Source of the DNA: Cryptomeria japonica
Lineage: Eukaryota; Streptophyta; Pinopsida; Cupressales; Cupressaceae
Assembly: GCF_030272615.1 (NCBI RefSeq)
Contig: NC_081410.1
Span: 257,531,533-257,595,532 of the forward strand
Direction of reading: 5' to 3'
DNA length: 64,000 nucleotides
Below, in pieces: positions 44,750-55,617 of this stretch; position 1 is the first letter of the stretch; the number at the start of each line of letters is the position of its first letter. The notes below the pieces were generated by a model. The model was not told the DNA's origin. It did not search any database and worked only from the letters and a program-made list of their open reading frames with translations. The position numbers and the translations under genes were made by a program.

Positions 44750-45815
44750 TGTAGGAAGAAAAATCATACAATTCATTAGACTATGGGTGTTGGATTTATA
44801 TTGCCATCAGCATAAATTCTACTGGCATCTTGGTCTTCCCATAGTCAACCCCTAAGACCTAGGACAAACCATAAATTGTCTTGACGAAATAAATTTCAAA
44901 AGTTATCAGCTCAAAAGGCTCCTTTTCAATCTGCAATATATAATTCTTCCCCTCTTGATACATTTTTTCCTGAAATGGGGCACTTCTTCCCTCATTATTA
45001 CTCTTTTTATGTTCTATTATGACTCAAGCCTCTTTAGGTCTATTTGTTTGAGAGAACTCCTACTTAAGTCAAAATAAGAAATTATTGCAGTCCTAGCCAC
45101 ATCAACTAGAATTTTCCCTTCATTGGTCCTTATAGTCATGCTCTCTAGATGACATTGTTTCCCTAATTGCCTTATAAGACAAGGTTCCACAAAAACATTG
45201 GGAACCACTAGTTTTTTCAAGTCCAAAGTCCATGCATTTGAAATAGGTGCAGGCCTATCTCTGTTCCCATAGAAGTAATAAAAAATATCCTGCCCTCTAT
45301 CAGTGATGATGGCATCTTTGCACTTTGAAATTTGATCAGAGAAGATATTATTGAAAGAATCTTGCATTGTTGACCCCTTAAAAATCTCCAATAAGTCATG
45401 TTGGAGGCCCCTAACCTTCCTTTTCTTCTACTCAATTTCCTCCAGTTGCTTCTCAATTTTTTATGGCCTCAGCAGTCTTGGCTGGAGCTAGCACAATAGA
45501 GTTTTGCATAGGTGGTTGATCTTGAGCGGGTGGAGGGTTTTGTGGAGGTGGTGGGGTTTGAGTTGGGGGTGAAGATGTGGTCTTCTTTATAGAAGAAGCC
45601 CTTTTTTTTAGCTTAGAGGAATATGCCTCAGTGAGAGGGTTTTTCTTAGTAATTAGCTCATTTGAAATCAACAGAGAGGGGTGAATTGATGCAATTGGGG
45701 TTGCATAAGTAATTTTTGGGGTGGTGGATTCCTTCCTCTTTGGTTTTGAGACCTCTCCCTGCTTGGGAGTCTTCTCAATTGTAGGGGTGGTTGTATCCTT
45801 TCTTTTTGGTGCCAT
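44750..45815 (-). pseudogene. Decayed MAPKRK-type ORF of a plant retroelement
   Basis: The frame opens at ATG 45815 with a basic and Pro/Thr-rich head (MAPKRKDTTTPTIEKTPKQG; later PPTQTPPPPQNPPPAQDQP). After a break it continues at 45391-45017 (DSFNNIFSDQISKCKDAIIT, LDLKKLVVPNVFVEPCLIRQ, GKQCHLESMTIRTNEGKILV, FDLSRSSLKQIDLKRLE). Beyond a TGA it goes on to KNYILQIEKEPFELITFEIY and KTKMPVEFMLMAI. About 350 codons with a few stops. I do not recognise a named domain. The style (charged head, compact hydrophobic body) fits the extra ORF or gag-like protein of large plant Gypsy elements, and it lies downstream of Gypsy element 5 on the same strand. Its membership in that element is inference. Confidence 0.5.
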
Positions 45816-46239
45816 GTAATTATCTCCTAGGTTTTTGAATTACGTTTCCTCTCTACTCATACACCCTACAAAAATTCTATAAGCCTTCAACAAAATCACA
45901 AATTAGCAGGCTTTATCAGATACTTGGTCTCTGAGAGCTTCTAGGAACAACTAAACTTCTAAAAATTGCTTCTGGTCGCCTAAAATCTCTCTTTGCTTGA
46001 TGACTTGAAAATATGGTGAGAAAATAAATGGTAAAATTTTTTTTATTCTCTGCGGGATTTCACCATTAATCTCCTTTGTGCAAAGCTTGCAATTTGGTGG
46101 CCTTGAAATTTGAACTCCACCATTGATTTGGAAATGAATGGACACGATCACCCTTTACCCCCTTTGATTGCTGATGTGGCATCTTTTAATTTTGTTACTA
46201 CCACCTTTTAATTTTCTTCATCTTCAATAGTTCAGCCCC

Positions 46240-46760
46240 ACTATCCCTCACCACCTTTTTTTCTTTTAATTTTGCCTCATGGGATAGCGAGGAGCATTCT
46301 CTATCTTGTTATAGCCTTTCTCGTGAGCCCGCAGGGTCATCATTTTCCTTATTTCTCTCTTGTGGGGTAGTGGGGACAAGCTTTCCTTTTGTTATTTCCT
46401 TTCAACCTGCTATCCCACAAGATCATTCCCTCTTGTTTATGTCTCTATGGGGCCGCGAGGATAACCACTTATTTTTGTTATGTTAGCCTCTCCCACCAGC
46501 ACGCAGTGTAATCTTTACCCTTAACTGAGGAGCGTGGGGCTGTGAGGTAGCATCTTCCTTTTGAGATATCCTTATTCTGCTACCCCATAGGATAAACTTC
46601 CCTATTGAATTAATCATGTGGAGTATAGAGGTAGCACTTAAAACAAAGCTTAGACCACATCCCTGCCAGCCCATGACATCATTTATATAGATGAGTAAAC
46701 CTTGCGGGGCCATAGGATTAACATAAAATGCCTTGACTTAAGCAAAGTTTTACAACACAT
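46240..46760. repeat. Degenerate tandem array, period about 85 bp, six units
   Basis: Two alternating motifs recur. A GGGG-TAG-type block occurs at about 46281, 46364, 46449, 46536, 46620 and 46706. A CCCRCAGGRTCAT-type block occurs at about 46327, 46409, 46496, 46579, 46662 and 46755. Spacing is 83-87 bp. Units are strongly diverged and GC-richer than the surroundings. Confidence 0.8.
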
Positions 46761-47159
46761 GACTTCATTACTTGATGGTAAGGGGGTCATGGTAGGTGCA
46801 AGTTCATAGGAGAACAAAGACTTAGGTAATTTAAAGAAAATTAAATACAACCCACCCCCAAGATAATTCACCAACAAATTACAACATTCCTAGCACATGG
46901 GGCTGGTCAAACAATGAATTTAAATACTTTGAGGTCATAACTTAAAAATAGGTAACCTTCCCTGGCCAGTCAATAGAAAAGTAGAATGCTAGGAAATATT
47001 TTTGTGCAGGAACCTAAGGGATTAAACCCTACTCATAAATTTTCAAAAACCCAAATCCTAGGGGGAAGCTTGGGAAATAAAATGCAGGTGAAACATAAAA
47101 AATTTACACTCCTAACAACAACTATAGTTGAGGACACCTGATTTCCTAGATCAGAGTGA
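46761..47159. other. Noncoding stretch downstream of Gypsy element 5 integrase
   Basis: No gene or LTR end could be delimited. It is probably the 3' untranslated or LTR part of Gypsy element 5 (minus strand). Confidence 0.35.
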
Positions 47160-47199
47160 GAATCCAGAATCTTGGGGAGAGTAGACCAACCAATAAAAA

Positions 47200-48420
47200 A
47201 CACAAGGGATATTTACAATTGTACGCTACTCTACTATGCATGGAGAACAATTTTATGAAAAGAAACGCTTCAAGAATTGTCCATGCACTAGAAGCTCTTG
47301 CATTTAACCATTCATTTCCTTTAAAAAATATGAATCCTTTCCATTCTTATCTACAACCATATATGGATCCAGCCATAGGGCTTCAAACTTCCATGTTTTC
47401 CTTTAGCTTGATCTCATGCATTCCACACCAGAACCAGATCATTGATGTTGAACTTTTTATCTAATTTCCTCTTGTCAAATAGATATTTTCTCTTTTTTTT
47501 GCAATTTCATATTCTTTCTATGGGCTTCATTTCTGACTTCATCTAGCTCAGCAAGTTGAGCCATTCTTTCACTCATTGGCTCTGACATATCCAAATTATT
47601 TCCATGGATAAACTTGTACACATGCAATGGATTATTTACTCCAGTAGTCTCACTTGTGATCCATACACTAACTTGAAAGGTGACTTACCAATAGCCCTTT
47701 TGACATTTTTCCTGTCAGCCCATACTGCCATTTTCAACTTTGAATCCCATACCTTCTTATTCTTCTCAAGAGTCATTTTGATGATCTTCGTGATACTCTT
47801 ATTACTACCTCAACTTGTCCATTGCTTTATGGGTGATATGGGGATGCATAGGATATACTTATGTCATATGACTTACAAAACTCAGTAAACTCTTAATATC
47901 TGAAGCACATGGCATTGCCCATTATTAGCCTTACTAGCACCACAAATCTAGTAATAACCTTGTTGGTCGCCTGCCAAGTTGGGATATCTTCCACCCATTT
48001 TGTAAAATATTTTATGGCTACAAGAGTCCGTTTATGTCCACCACTTGATCTCTCAGTCATTTCACCAATAAAATCAATTCCTCACTGATGGAAAGGAGCC
48101 TCAACTTGCATAGGTCTAAGGGGGGTAATGCGCTTGAATATTTCAACTTGCCAAATTTTTTTTGGCATGGCTCATACTTTTTGACATAAGTATGAGCATC
48201 TTGAAATAATGTAGGCCAAAATTATACTGCCCTCAAAACCTTATGGGTTGTAGTGTTTGTTGTGAAATGGCCACTACATACTCCAGAATGCATATCTTCT
48301 AATACTATATGTGCTTGATGTTCATCCAAAGAAAATAACAAAATGCCACTTCTATCCTTGTAATAGAGGCCCCCCTTAATGAAGACATAGTTTTGAGATT
48401 GAAGCTTAAAGGTTCTTTTC
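47200..48420 (-). pseudogene. Gypsy element 5 integrase
   Basis: The zinc region is seen near 48150-48320 (DAHTYVKKYEPCQKKFGKLK). The core follows with LRPMQVEAPFHQ, stop, GIDFIGEMTERSSGGHKRTL (first Asp in GIDFIG) and VAIKYFTKWVEDIP. The FTEFCKSYDISISYASPYHP block and SNGQVE hold the Glu near 47800. The C-terminal part near 47380-47470 reads LVLVWNA and then GKHGSLKPYGW, typical of this Gypsy lineage. A TGA stands after FHQ, and another stop precedes SNGQVE. Confidence 0.82.
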
Positions 48421-49114
48421 TAGTCATCCATTAGATTATTTGGGTATTCCGTATGTTTCAAGAAGTATAAAATGTTTGTATACCATGGAGTATGTTGAAG
48501 GTTGCATATATTATCTTCAGGAGAAGACAAAGCATTTACTTGTGTTTCTTTCAAGTTTTCTTCTACCATAAGTCTTACTAAACCTTGCCAACTGACCAAC
48601 TTGGTAATCTGGATGTCTATATTAAATTCCTAAACTTTGTTAATCCATCTACATCTCCTCCCTGTTACTTCAGATTGGACAAAAATTTCCTTCACTATTG
48701 TATTAGGCACATATGCAATAACCTTAGCTCGTACAAGGTAGGGCCTAAATTTTTTTATAGCTTTTACCAATGTGTAGGCCTTACTATAAAAAGCTATGGG
48801 CTGCTCATATCCTTCATTATTCTTCTGAAGCATCATAGTTGCAATTGTGTGAAAGGAAGCAAATGAGAAAATTTGGAAAAGGCTTACTAAAATCAGGGGA
48901 TTTCAACACTAGTGCCTCTTTAATTTCTCATTTGATAGCCACAAAGGTATCTAAAGCTTCAGTAGTCCAATTGATCTTGGCCCCTTTTTTTAACATTTTG
49001 GAAATAGGCTTGACAATTTAAACAAAGCTGGGGATAAATCTCTAGACAAAATTTATCTAACCAAAAAATGACTAATTGACTTCATAGTCTTTGGGATAGG
49101 TGTATTGATTGTAT
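48421..49114 (-). pseudogene. Gypsy element 5 RNase H
   Basis: The open stretch 48836-48630 reads MMLQKNNEGYEQPIAFYSKA, YTLVKAIKKFRPYLVRAKVI and AYVPNTIVKEIFVQSEVTGR RC, the middle and end of RNase H in this lineage. The first part (49020-48840) shows WTTEALDTFVAIK and EALVLKSPDF-like readings with frame breaks. Confidence 0.75.
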
Positions 49115-50009
49115 TTACTCCACCCTTTCTAGATCTATTCTAATCCCATCCTTTGAAACTATATGTCCTAATAGTTTACCCTTAGTCATACGAAAATTGC
49201 ACTTCTTGGGGTTTAAAGAAATTCCATAATCTAGGGCTCTGGTAAATATTCTCTCAAGATGAAAACAATGCTCTTTTGTCTTCTTGGAAAATGCAATTAA
49301 ATAATCATAGTAAACCACCATAATGACATCAATCAGATCTGAGAATGCCACATCCATATCCCTTTGAAAAGTTTCTCCAACATTAGTCAACCCAAATGGC
49401 ATCCTTACGTATACATACATTCCCCAAGGAATAGTAAAAGTAGTTTTATATTGCTCAAATTCCTTCACTTTGACTTGGTTATATCTTGAAAACCCATCCA
49501 TCATAGATAGTAACTCACAACCAATCACCTTTTGCAACATGGCCTCCATACTTGGGAGTGGATAGTTGTCCTTAAGTGAAGACATATCTAGGTTCCTAAA
49601 ATCAACACATAGTCTTATATCTCCATTTTTCTTTCTGACAGGAATCAAGTTAGATACCCAGGTGGAATGTCTAATTGGCTTAAGAAATCCACCATCTCTA
49701 AGCTTCATGAGTTCCTCTTGCATTTTTATTTTGAGCACTGGATTGATCAACCTTTGTTTCTACCTAAAAGGCTTTACTTGGGGATCCAAAAGAATTTCAT
49801 GTTGAAACAAGTCTTCTCTATAACCCTTTAGATCATCATATGACCAAACAAAAACATGCTTGTACTTCCTTAACAAGGATATCAACATAGTTCTTATTTG
49901 TGAGTTGATCCTCTTAGCAATGTATACCCTTTTAGGAGATGACTCATTTCCCAGATTGATTTCCTCCAAATGTTCTTTGCTAATTGGAGTTCTCTTCATA
50001 GCTTGACCA
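49115..50009 (-). pseudogene. Gypsy element 5 RT with destroyed catalytic box (YYDY)
   Basis: The pre-RT part (50009-49760) reads NDGQAMKRTPISKEHLEEIN, SLLRKYKHVFVWSYDDLKGY and QHEILLDPQVKPFR. After a stop, RT is open from 49750 to 49115: LINPVLKIKMQEELMKLRDG, PVRKKNGDIRLCVDFRNLDM, SMMDGFSRYNQVKVKEFEQY, MPFGLTNVGETFQRDMDVAF, MVVYYDYLIAFSKKTKEHCF and SLNPKKCNFRMTKGKLLGHI. The box that should be Y-L/V-D-D is YYDY (49301-49312), so the second catalytic Asp is Tyr. Length and order are otherwise normal for plant Gypsy RT. Confidence 0.92.
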
Positions 50010-50390
50010 TCATTAAATTTGGTGGTTGAAGATAAATGATAAATTAATATTTAAGAAATATAAATTTCCTTAGCCACATGATGGATGAGTTGGCAAAGGG
50101 AAGATGAAGTGGAGATGGAGGGTGAGTTGGATAAGAAAGATTAAATAATTTAAGAAATCATTTAATATTTGAGACTATAGGATAGGAAAATAACTATTAA
50201 ATATTAGATATTTAATTAATTAGAAGAATGGGATAAATGAATTAATTAATAAAATATTAATTAATAGAAATACATGAAAATGAATTAAATAAATTAATCT
50301 TTTCAAATTAACTATTTAATAGAAGAATAATTATTAAATAAATATAAAATATTTATTTAATTGCTCGTAGCTAATTTTTATGTGTATACA
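50010..50390 (-). repeat. Truncated 3' LTR of element 6
   Basis: 381 bp collinear with 56332-56712, from TCATTAAATTTGG to TGTGTATACA. Homology stops abruptly at 50010, where Gypsy element 5 coding begins. Confidence 0.92.
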
Positions 50391-50404
50391 TTTTGCCCCT
50401 CTTT
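50391..50404 (-). other. Polypurine tract of element 6
   Basis: The minus strand reads AAAGAGGGGCAAAA directly before the LTR start TGTATACAC. Confidence 0.85.
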
Positions 50405-50889
50405 GAAATGATGTCAAAACAACATTGTTTCAAAGATTAAATCAAGTCTCGATAATGCGCCTGATAGAGATAAAAAATCCTGATTGTGTGCCCCCTTAAG
50501 AGATTGATCGTGAAATTGTCAAAAAATTTGTTTTGAACAATTCATCTCATGATAATTGATAAAAATTTAGTCAATTAAATTCATTTGTAAAAAACAAATA
50601 AAATTGCCCCATTTGAAATTAATTACTCTTCAAATAGTAAATATAAAATTAACCAAGGCTAATTTTAATTTCATTGTTATCCTTGTCAGCTTGTGGAGAA
50701 AATATTCTTGCTGAAGTGGCGAAATGGTGATTCCCATGGAAAATCATCGATTTGAGCGTGTTTGACATTATCAGTGACCTGTCGAGCATGTATATCCGAT
50801 AGGTATCTTATCTTGATCCTTGTTTGCAAGTTTTCGTTCAAATTTTCATGTTTTAGGTGCGTTTTTGAATTTTCAAAAAGAAATTGAAT

Positions 50890-51190
50890 TTTTTCGGCAT
50901 TAGGTTAGCGCAAACGCAATTTGTTCTAGTGAAAATGCATTAAGGATTAGTGCAAATGCATGTTTTAGCACAAATGTCTATTTTGTTAGCACATATGTTA
51001 AAGTTGTTAGCGCTTATGCATAAGATAGCGCAAATGCATCATTTGTTAGCACTTTTGCTCAAAAAGGTTGTGCTTTTGCATGGGTTAGCATGTATGCTTG
51101 TAGATTTAGCGCATTTGTTCAAAAAGATAGTGCATATGTACTAGGTTAGCGCAAATGCTCAATAGGATAGTGCTTTTGTTCAAATTTGAT
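50890..51190. repeat. Array of TTAGCGCAAATGC-type motifs (array 1)
   Basis: About 14 variants of TTAGCGC/TTAGCAC followed by AAATG, TTATG, TTTTG or CATATG occur at roughly 15-25-bp spacing. The reverse-complement form of the same motif forms array 3 at 55250-55560. Confidence 0.85.
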
Positions 51191-51339
51191 ATTTTTGATA
51201 AGTGCAAAGGTTAAAAAATCACTTTGATGATTAGATTTAACGTGTTTAATACACATTGATGATGAAATAGGGTCTTGATTGAGTGATTGCATGATTGATA
51301 GATCTATAGATAGTGTTGATTTATGGAATGATTGATAGG

Positions 51340-51830
51340 ATTGCATTGATTAGCTTGATTGATAAATTAGCTTTGATTAGCTTGATTGATAGAGTAGCTT
51401 TGATTAGCTTCATTGATAGAGTAGCTTTAACAAATTGATTTAGTTTCTGATGTAAGAGCTTAGCAGAGTTTTGAGTGAACTCGGTGTTTAATAGAAAACC
51501 ATGATTGATAGGTTTTAAAATATTTTGATAGCGTAAGTTGCTTCAATTTGATTTGATAGATAGATAGATGATGATTGCTTCAGTTTGATTTGATAGATAG
51601 ATAGATAGATGATGATTGCTTCAGTTTGATTTGATAGATAGATAGATGATGATTGCTTCAGTTTGATTTGATAGATTTGATTGGCTCTTAAAAACAGATT
51701 TAGTTTCTAATGTAAGAGCTTAGAAGATTTTTTATTGAACTCAGTGATTGATAGAAAACCATGATTGATAGGTTTTAAAAAATGATTTGATAGCTTAAGT
51801 TGCTTCACTTTGATTTGATAGATTTGATAA
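51340..51830. repeat. Nested tandem repeats with GATTGATAG and GATAGATAG units (array 2)
   Basis: 30-bp-type units (TTTGATTAGCTTGATTGATA) recur at 51340-51430. GCTTCAGTTTGATTTGATAG units start at 51540, 51577, 51618 and 51655 with variable GATA counts. A larger unit (TAGTTTCTGATGTAAGAGCT ... CCATGATTGATAGGTTTT) occurs at about 51443 and again at about 51706, about 263 bp apart. Confidence 0.88.
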
Positions 51831-54800
51831 TTGATGATTGATTCAGTTTGATTGCAGACTTTGATAGTTTTCCTATTGTTGATTTGATGGATGGGCCATG
51901 CGCTCATGCTTTGATTTTCAATTTTGTTCTTGTTTTTAGTTTTTGGATATTTTTTATTTTTTGAGCTTTTTGGATTGGAATAAAGATGTATTTGGTTTCC
52001 CCAATGTATAGCAAGACAAGGAATGGATGAATTGTTGAGCTGAAGATGAATGGGTGAAAGATGGAGGTAGCTTATGAGGAGACATGCCAAGAGATTTTTT
52101 TGAAATCATGTTTTTGTCCCTAGTTTGGATCAAGATCAAGGATGGAAAAGGGGATATGGATAGGAGAGACAAGATCATAGATAGTGATAGATGATGGAAG
52201 AAATAAATAGTTAGGATAGATGGTATAGATTAGCATGAAGCAAGATCATAGATAGCATTGGATGAACTTAGATAGAGTAATGGATACGGAAGGAAGGATA
52301 ATGGGAGATGTGGTATGAATAATAAACTGGATGGAACTTTGACCCTAAGTATAGAGGTCTCCACTTGTAAAGAGGTGATATGTAAGATTGTCACAATATT
52401 TAGCACCACCTGAATAAGTGTTCCTAAACTTTTCAAAAGATAGAGACCCAACCCACACTTAGAACCTCTGGAAAATTCAACAAAACATGTCTATAAACTA
52501 GGAAGTAGACTTAAAAGGGAAAAAGAATCCCAAACTGGATAAAGGTACTTAGTCTTTGATTACCCATGTGTGTGCAATTGGGTTCATTCTGGCTCATATG
52601 ATCATTGTAATATTTAAAATCCAACATGGCTAGCTACATGATTTACCTTGACTTCAAAAGCATCCTGGATAGAACCTCGCTGCCAGAAAGCATCCATAGC
52701 TCCAACGAGGTTATCGTTGTAATATCACAAATATTTCTCCATTTCCAGCCAGACGTCCATAGCCCCGATGGAGTTACTCACATTTTCCCATAGCCAAGAT
52801 TTTGATATTTCATTTTTTTTTTCTTTTAGATATTTCTTTTCCTAATCATGCTTTGGATCTTTTGATATTGTCTTTTTCTTTTCTTATTTTGATTGCATTG
52901 TCTTGTAAGTAATGAAACTTACATGGGTCTGATAATTACAGTGGCGCTAAAGCAAGATTTTAGATTTTTCACTAGCCATGTCTTCGACTAAGAGATCACA
53001 ATGATTTAGAGAAATTGATTAAGTGTATGAGATATAGTAATGAAAAGATGTCGGTACCAATATACGATAAGTGGTTCTTTTCTGGATTGAGTGTGTATCC
53101 CAACCAAATGATAATGTTGAAGAGGAATAACCTTAGATTATGAAGTGTATCATAAATAGATATCTAGGAAAAGGACTGAACATGAGATTCGAGCATGGGC
53201 AAGCATGTGACAAAATGGCACAAATGTCTATTTCACAGATGATGAATTTATGTAAAGGATTGAATGAAAGGGATGGAAGGATAGAAAAGAGGTGTTGGAT
53301 AATAGATAGAATGTTTGAAGATTTGTATGAGGATAAATGGAAATGTATTCAAGATGAGTGTTGGTACACAACTTAATAAGTAATGAAGATATGAAGGATA
53401 AATTGAATTTTGAGACATAAGAACCCAAAATAGATAAAGAAAATGATGGAAGAATAGTTTTGAAAAGATGTTTAGATAGTTGTTTGAAACAAGTTCAAAG
53501 ATGTGTTCCTTTGTTGAAAGGCACGTCTTTGTAGAGTTTCACCGTCAAATTCTGTACTGTAGCCAGTAGGTAGTGACGAAAACAGTGTAGGAATGTCCTA
53601 TGTTTTAATAAGATCTTGCGATTGATATACAAGAATCTTATCCTTTTTTGAGTAGCTTTATAACTGGGTTTTCTTTTCTTAAGGTGATACTTAAGAGTCA
53701 TATAAGCATTTGACAATTTACAAGTTTGTTTGATTCCAATGTTGGTGCAATTTTGGTTTTGATATAACCTAGGTTCAAAATAGGAAAGATATATCCAAGA
53801 TTAGGAACCTAGTATAGATTTGATCAAGCTTCATGATAGAGGATTTGATTATCCTGATGAGAAACTTGACAAAGATGTTGATTTTTTGCACTTAAGATGG
53901 TTGAATCAATAGCTTGTTAAATGTTGATGTTTTTTCAACCTTTTAGGTATAACCTGTTGGATTAGTGACCTAGTTGTTTGAGCTAGTTTGAAAATACGTG
54001 ATAGTTTAGAGACAAAACCTACTTCAAGAATTATTTTGATATTTGATGTTTTGATATTTTGATTTTGATCTGGCATTTCAAGTGTTGGAAAGTTTTTGTA
54101 TTCCCCTTTTCAATCAAACTTTTTCAATAATTTGTTGGATTTTTGCTCACTTGTAGATGATAATTTTCTTCAATTTTATTTTTTTTGACCATTTGGAACA
54201 TGTTATAGACATAGAAGACACAGTGTCTAATAAATATAATGCACAAGCAAGTACAATCCCTATGGCGGGCTGAGACAATAATTGTTGAATCTCACGTGGG
54301 GTTTCCTCCGAGGCTATGCTATTCAAAGCAGATATTTAGATGCTTGACCCCGCTGGCTCCACCCTTGGCACTCACTTCTTTGGGGCAGCCAAGCACCAGT
54401 TTCCATGAAAACTCCCCATGGCAAACTTTATATCTCTGCTAAGAATCGTATGTATGTGAGCCGCTTTAAAGGTCCGACCTCCTGCACCAACAACTAGAAG
54501 GATTTTGGCAACTAGTACAAGTGGTTTTTAGTAAAGGCTTTTGGTCATGTGGCCATACATGTGACACTTTCAGCTCTATAAAAATAGAAGGTTCCCAACC
54601 TATAAAGGTTAAGCTCCATAGGGTTTATGGGGAAACATAGTGTCGGTATGAACTTATCATCACATGTTGTTTGGGACTTTTGTCACAAATATGGTTTATT
54701 TATAGTGGATTGGAAGGACTCAGTATTAGCCTGTTTCCACTTTAGGTCATTCCCCTCTCACTAGCCCCCTCAAGGTAGCTTGGGAAGGCAAGCCTGCTAA

Positions 54801-55249
54801 AGGATTTAATTGCTTGAAAGTAAAAAAAATGTAAAAGAGTGGGTTTGGATTTTTGGTCACCCAATTAAGGAGAGAGCATATACCTACCACTTTCGAGACA
54901 CGAAATACAAGCGTTCTTTTTAACCTTTTCAAAGAAATTGTTGGCTAAATCCTATTTGGAGATGTTGCTCCAACAAGCATGGTGTTCATTTTAGCCCTTT
55001 TAAAAGTCTATGTGCCACTATTTTGGAGAAAATACTAAAAATGCAAGTTGCATGCTGTCATTTCATCCTCTTAGTTAAACTAGATGAACAAGATATGATA
55101 TATTACTTCCCAAATGAAAACTTTTAATTAATAGATGATTAAATGCATAAAATTTGCCTTAAATGCCATCCTGCACATGCATGTTAGTAATCTGAAAAAT
55201 ATGATTTCTTGGGCATTCGGACGTACAAGAAAATTTTGTCAGTTTTATA
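51831..55249. other. Noncoding interior of element 6
   Basis: No gene is supported. Minus-strand Ser/Leu/Pro-rich open frames (51707-52451) and a plus-strand one (53140-53376) lack domain character. 54240-54500 is a GC-richer island listed separately. The rest is AT-rich filler with TTTTGATATTTTGAT phrases. Confidence 0.55.
54240..54500. other. GC-richer island inside element 6
   Basis: It contains CTCACGTGGGGTTTCCTCCG, CCCCGCTGGCTCCACCCTTG and GTGAGCCGCTTTAAAGGTCC in otherwise AT-rich DNA. It is not a tRNA or rRNA gene by inspection. Possible explanations are a conserved packaging or leader signal, or a captured host fragment. Confidence 0.4.
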
Positions 55250-55560
55250 AACAGAAGCACTAATCTAACATATGCGCTATCTTTTTGCTCAAAAGCGCTA
55301 ACCTGTAGATCAAAAGTGCTAACCTAGACTACAAAAGCGTTGCTTTGTGGATACAAAAGGGTGATTTCTTTGACATATGCGCTAACCTAGGGCACAAATG
55401 CACGAGCCTCTAATGCATATGCACAGATTTTGAGATAAAAGCGCTAACCTAGAATGCTCATGCGCTATCCTATGCTGCAAATGCGCTAACTTGCAAAACA
55501 AAAGCACTGTCAAAATTCACACATGCGTGAATCTGCATTACAAATGCATTAATTAACTAT
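55250..55560. repeat. Array of GCGCTAACC-type motifs (array 3, inverted relative to array 1)
   Basis: AAAAGCGCTAACCT, CATATGCGCTAACC, AAATGCGCTAAC and variants occur about 14 times at about 20-30-bp spacing. This is the reverse complement of the array 1 motif, and it sits just inside the PBS. Confidence 0.85.
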
Positions 55561-55597
55561 TTGTGAGATTTTTAAAAGTATATGCGAGGTTTATGAG

Positions 55598-55615
55598 CCC
55601 CACGGTGGGCGCCAA
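55598..55615 (-). other. Primer-binding site of element 6
   Basis: The minus strand reads TGGCGCCCACCGTGGGGC, two bases after the LTR end ACACA. The TGGCGCC start is typical of plant Gypsy internal regions. Confidence 0.85.
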
Positions 55616-55617
55616 AA

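Larger units (their letters stand above)
47160..50009 (-). mobile_element. Ty3/Gypsy element 5, pol part, minus strand
   Basis: Right to left: pre-RT linker, RT, RNase H, integrase core and C-terminal domain. The upstream coding resumes at 56713-56793 on the other side of the non-coding element 6, which is inserted in this frame. Gag and protease are not in the window. Stops and a changed RT active site make it inactive. Confidence 0.85.

Noticed and set aside
51540-51680. Regularly spaced repeats resembling a CRISPR array
   Set aside because: The spacers are GATA variants of the repeat itself, the repeat is low-complexity and the context is a plant retroelement.
53140-53376. Plus-strand open frame of 78 codons with several Trp and Cys
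   Set aside because: Isolated in the interior of a non-coding element, no recognisable motif, likely chance.
54240-54500. tRNA or 5S rRNA gene in the GC-rich island
   Set aside because: No cloverleaf and no A/C box arrangement of a 5S gene could be found by eye.
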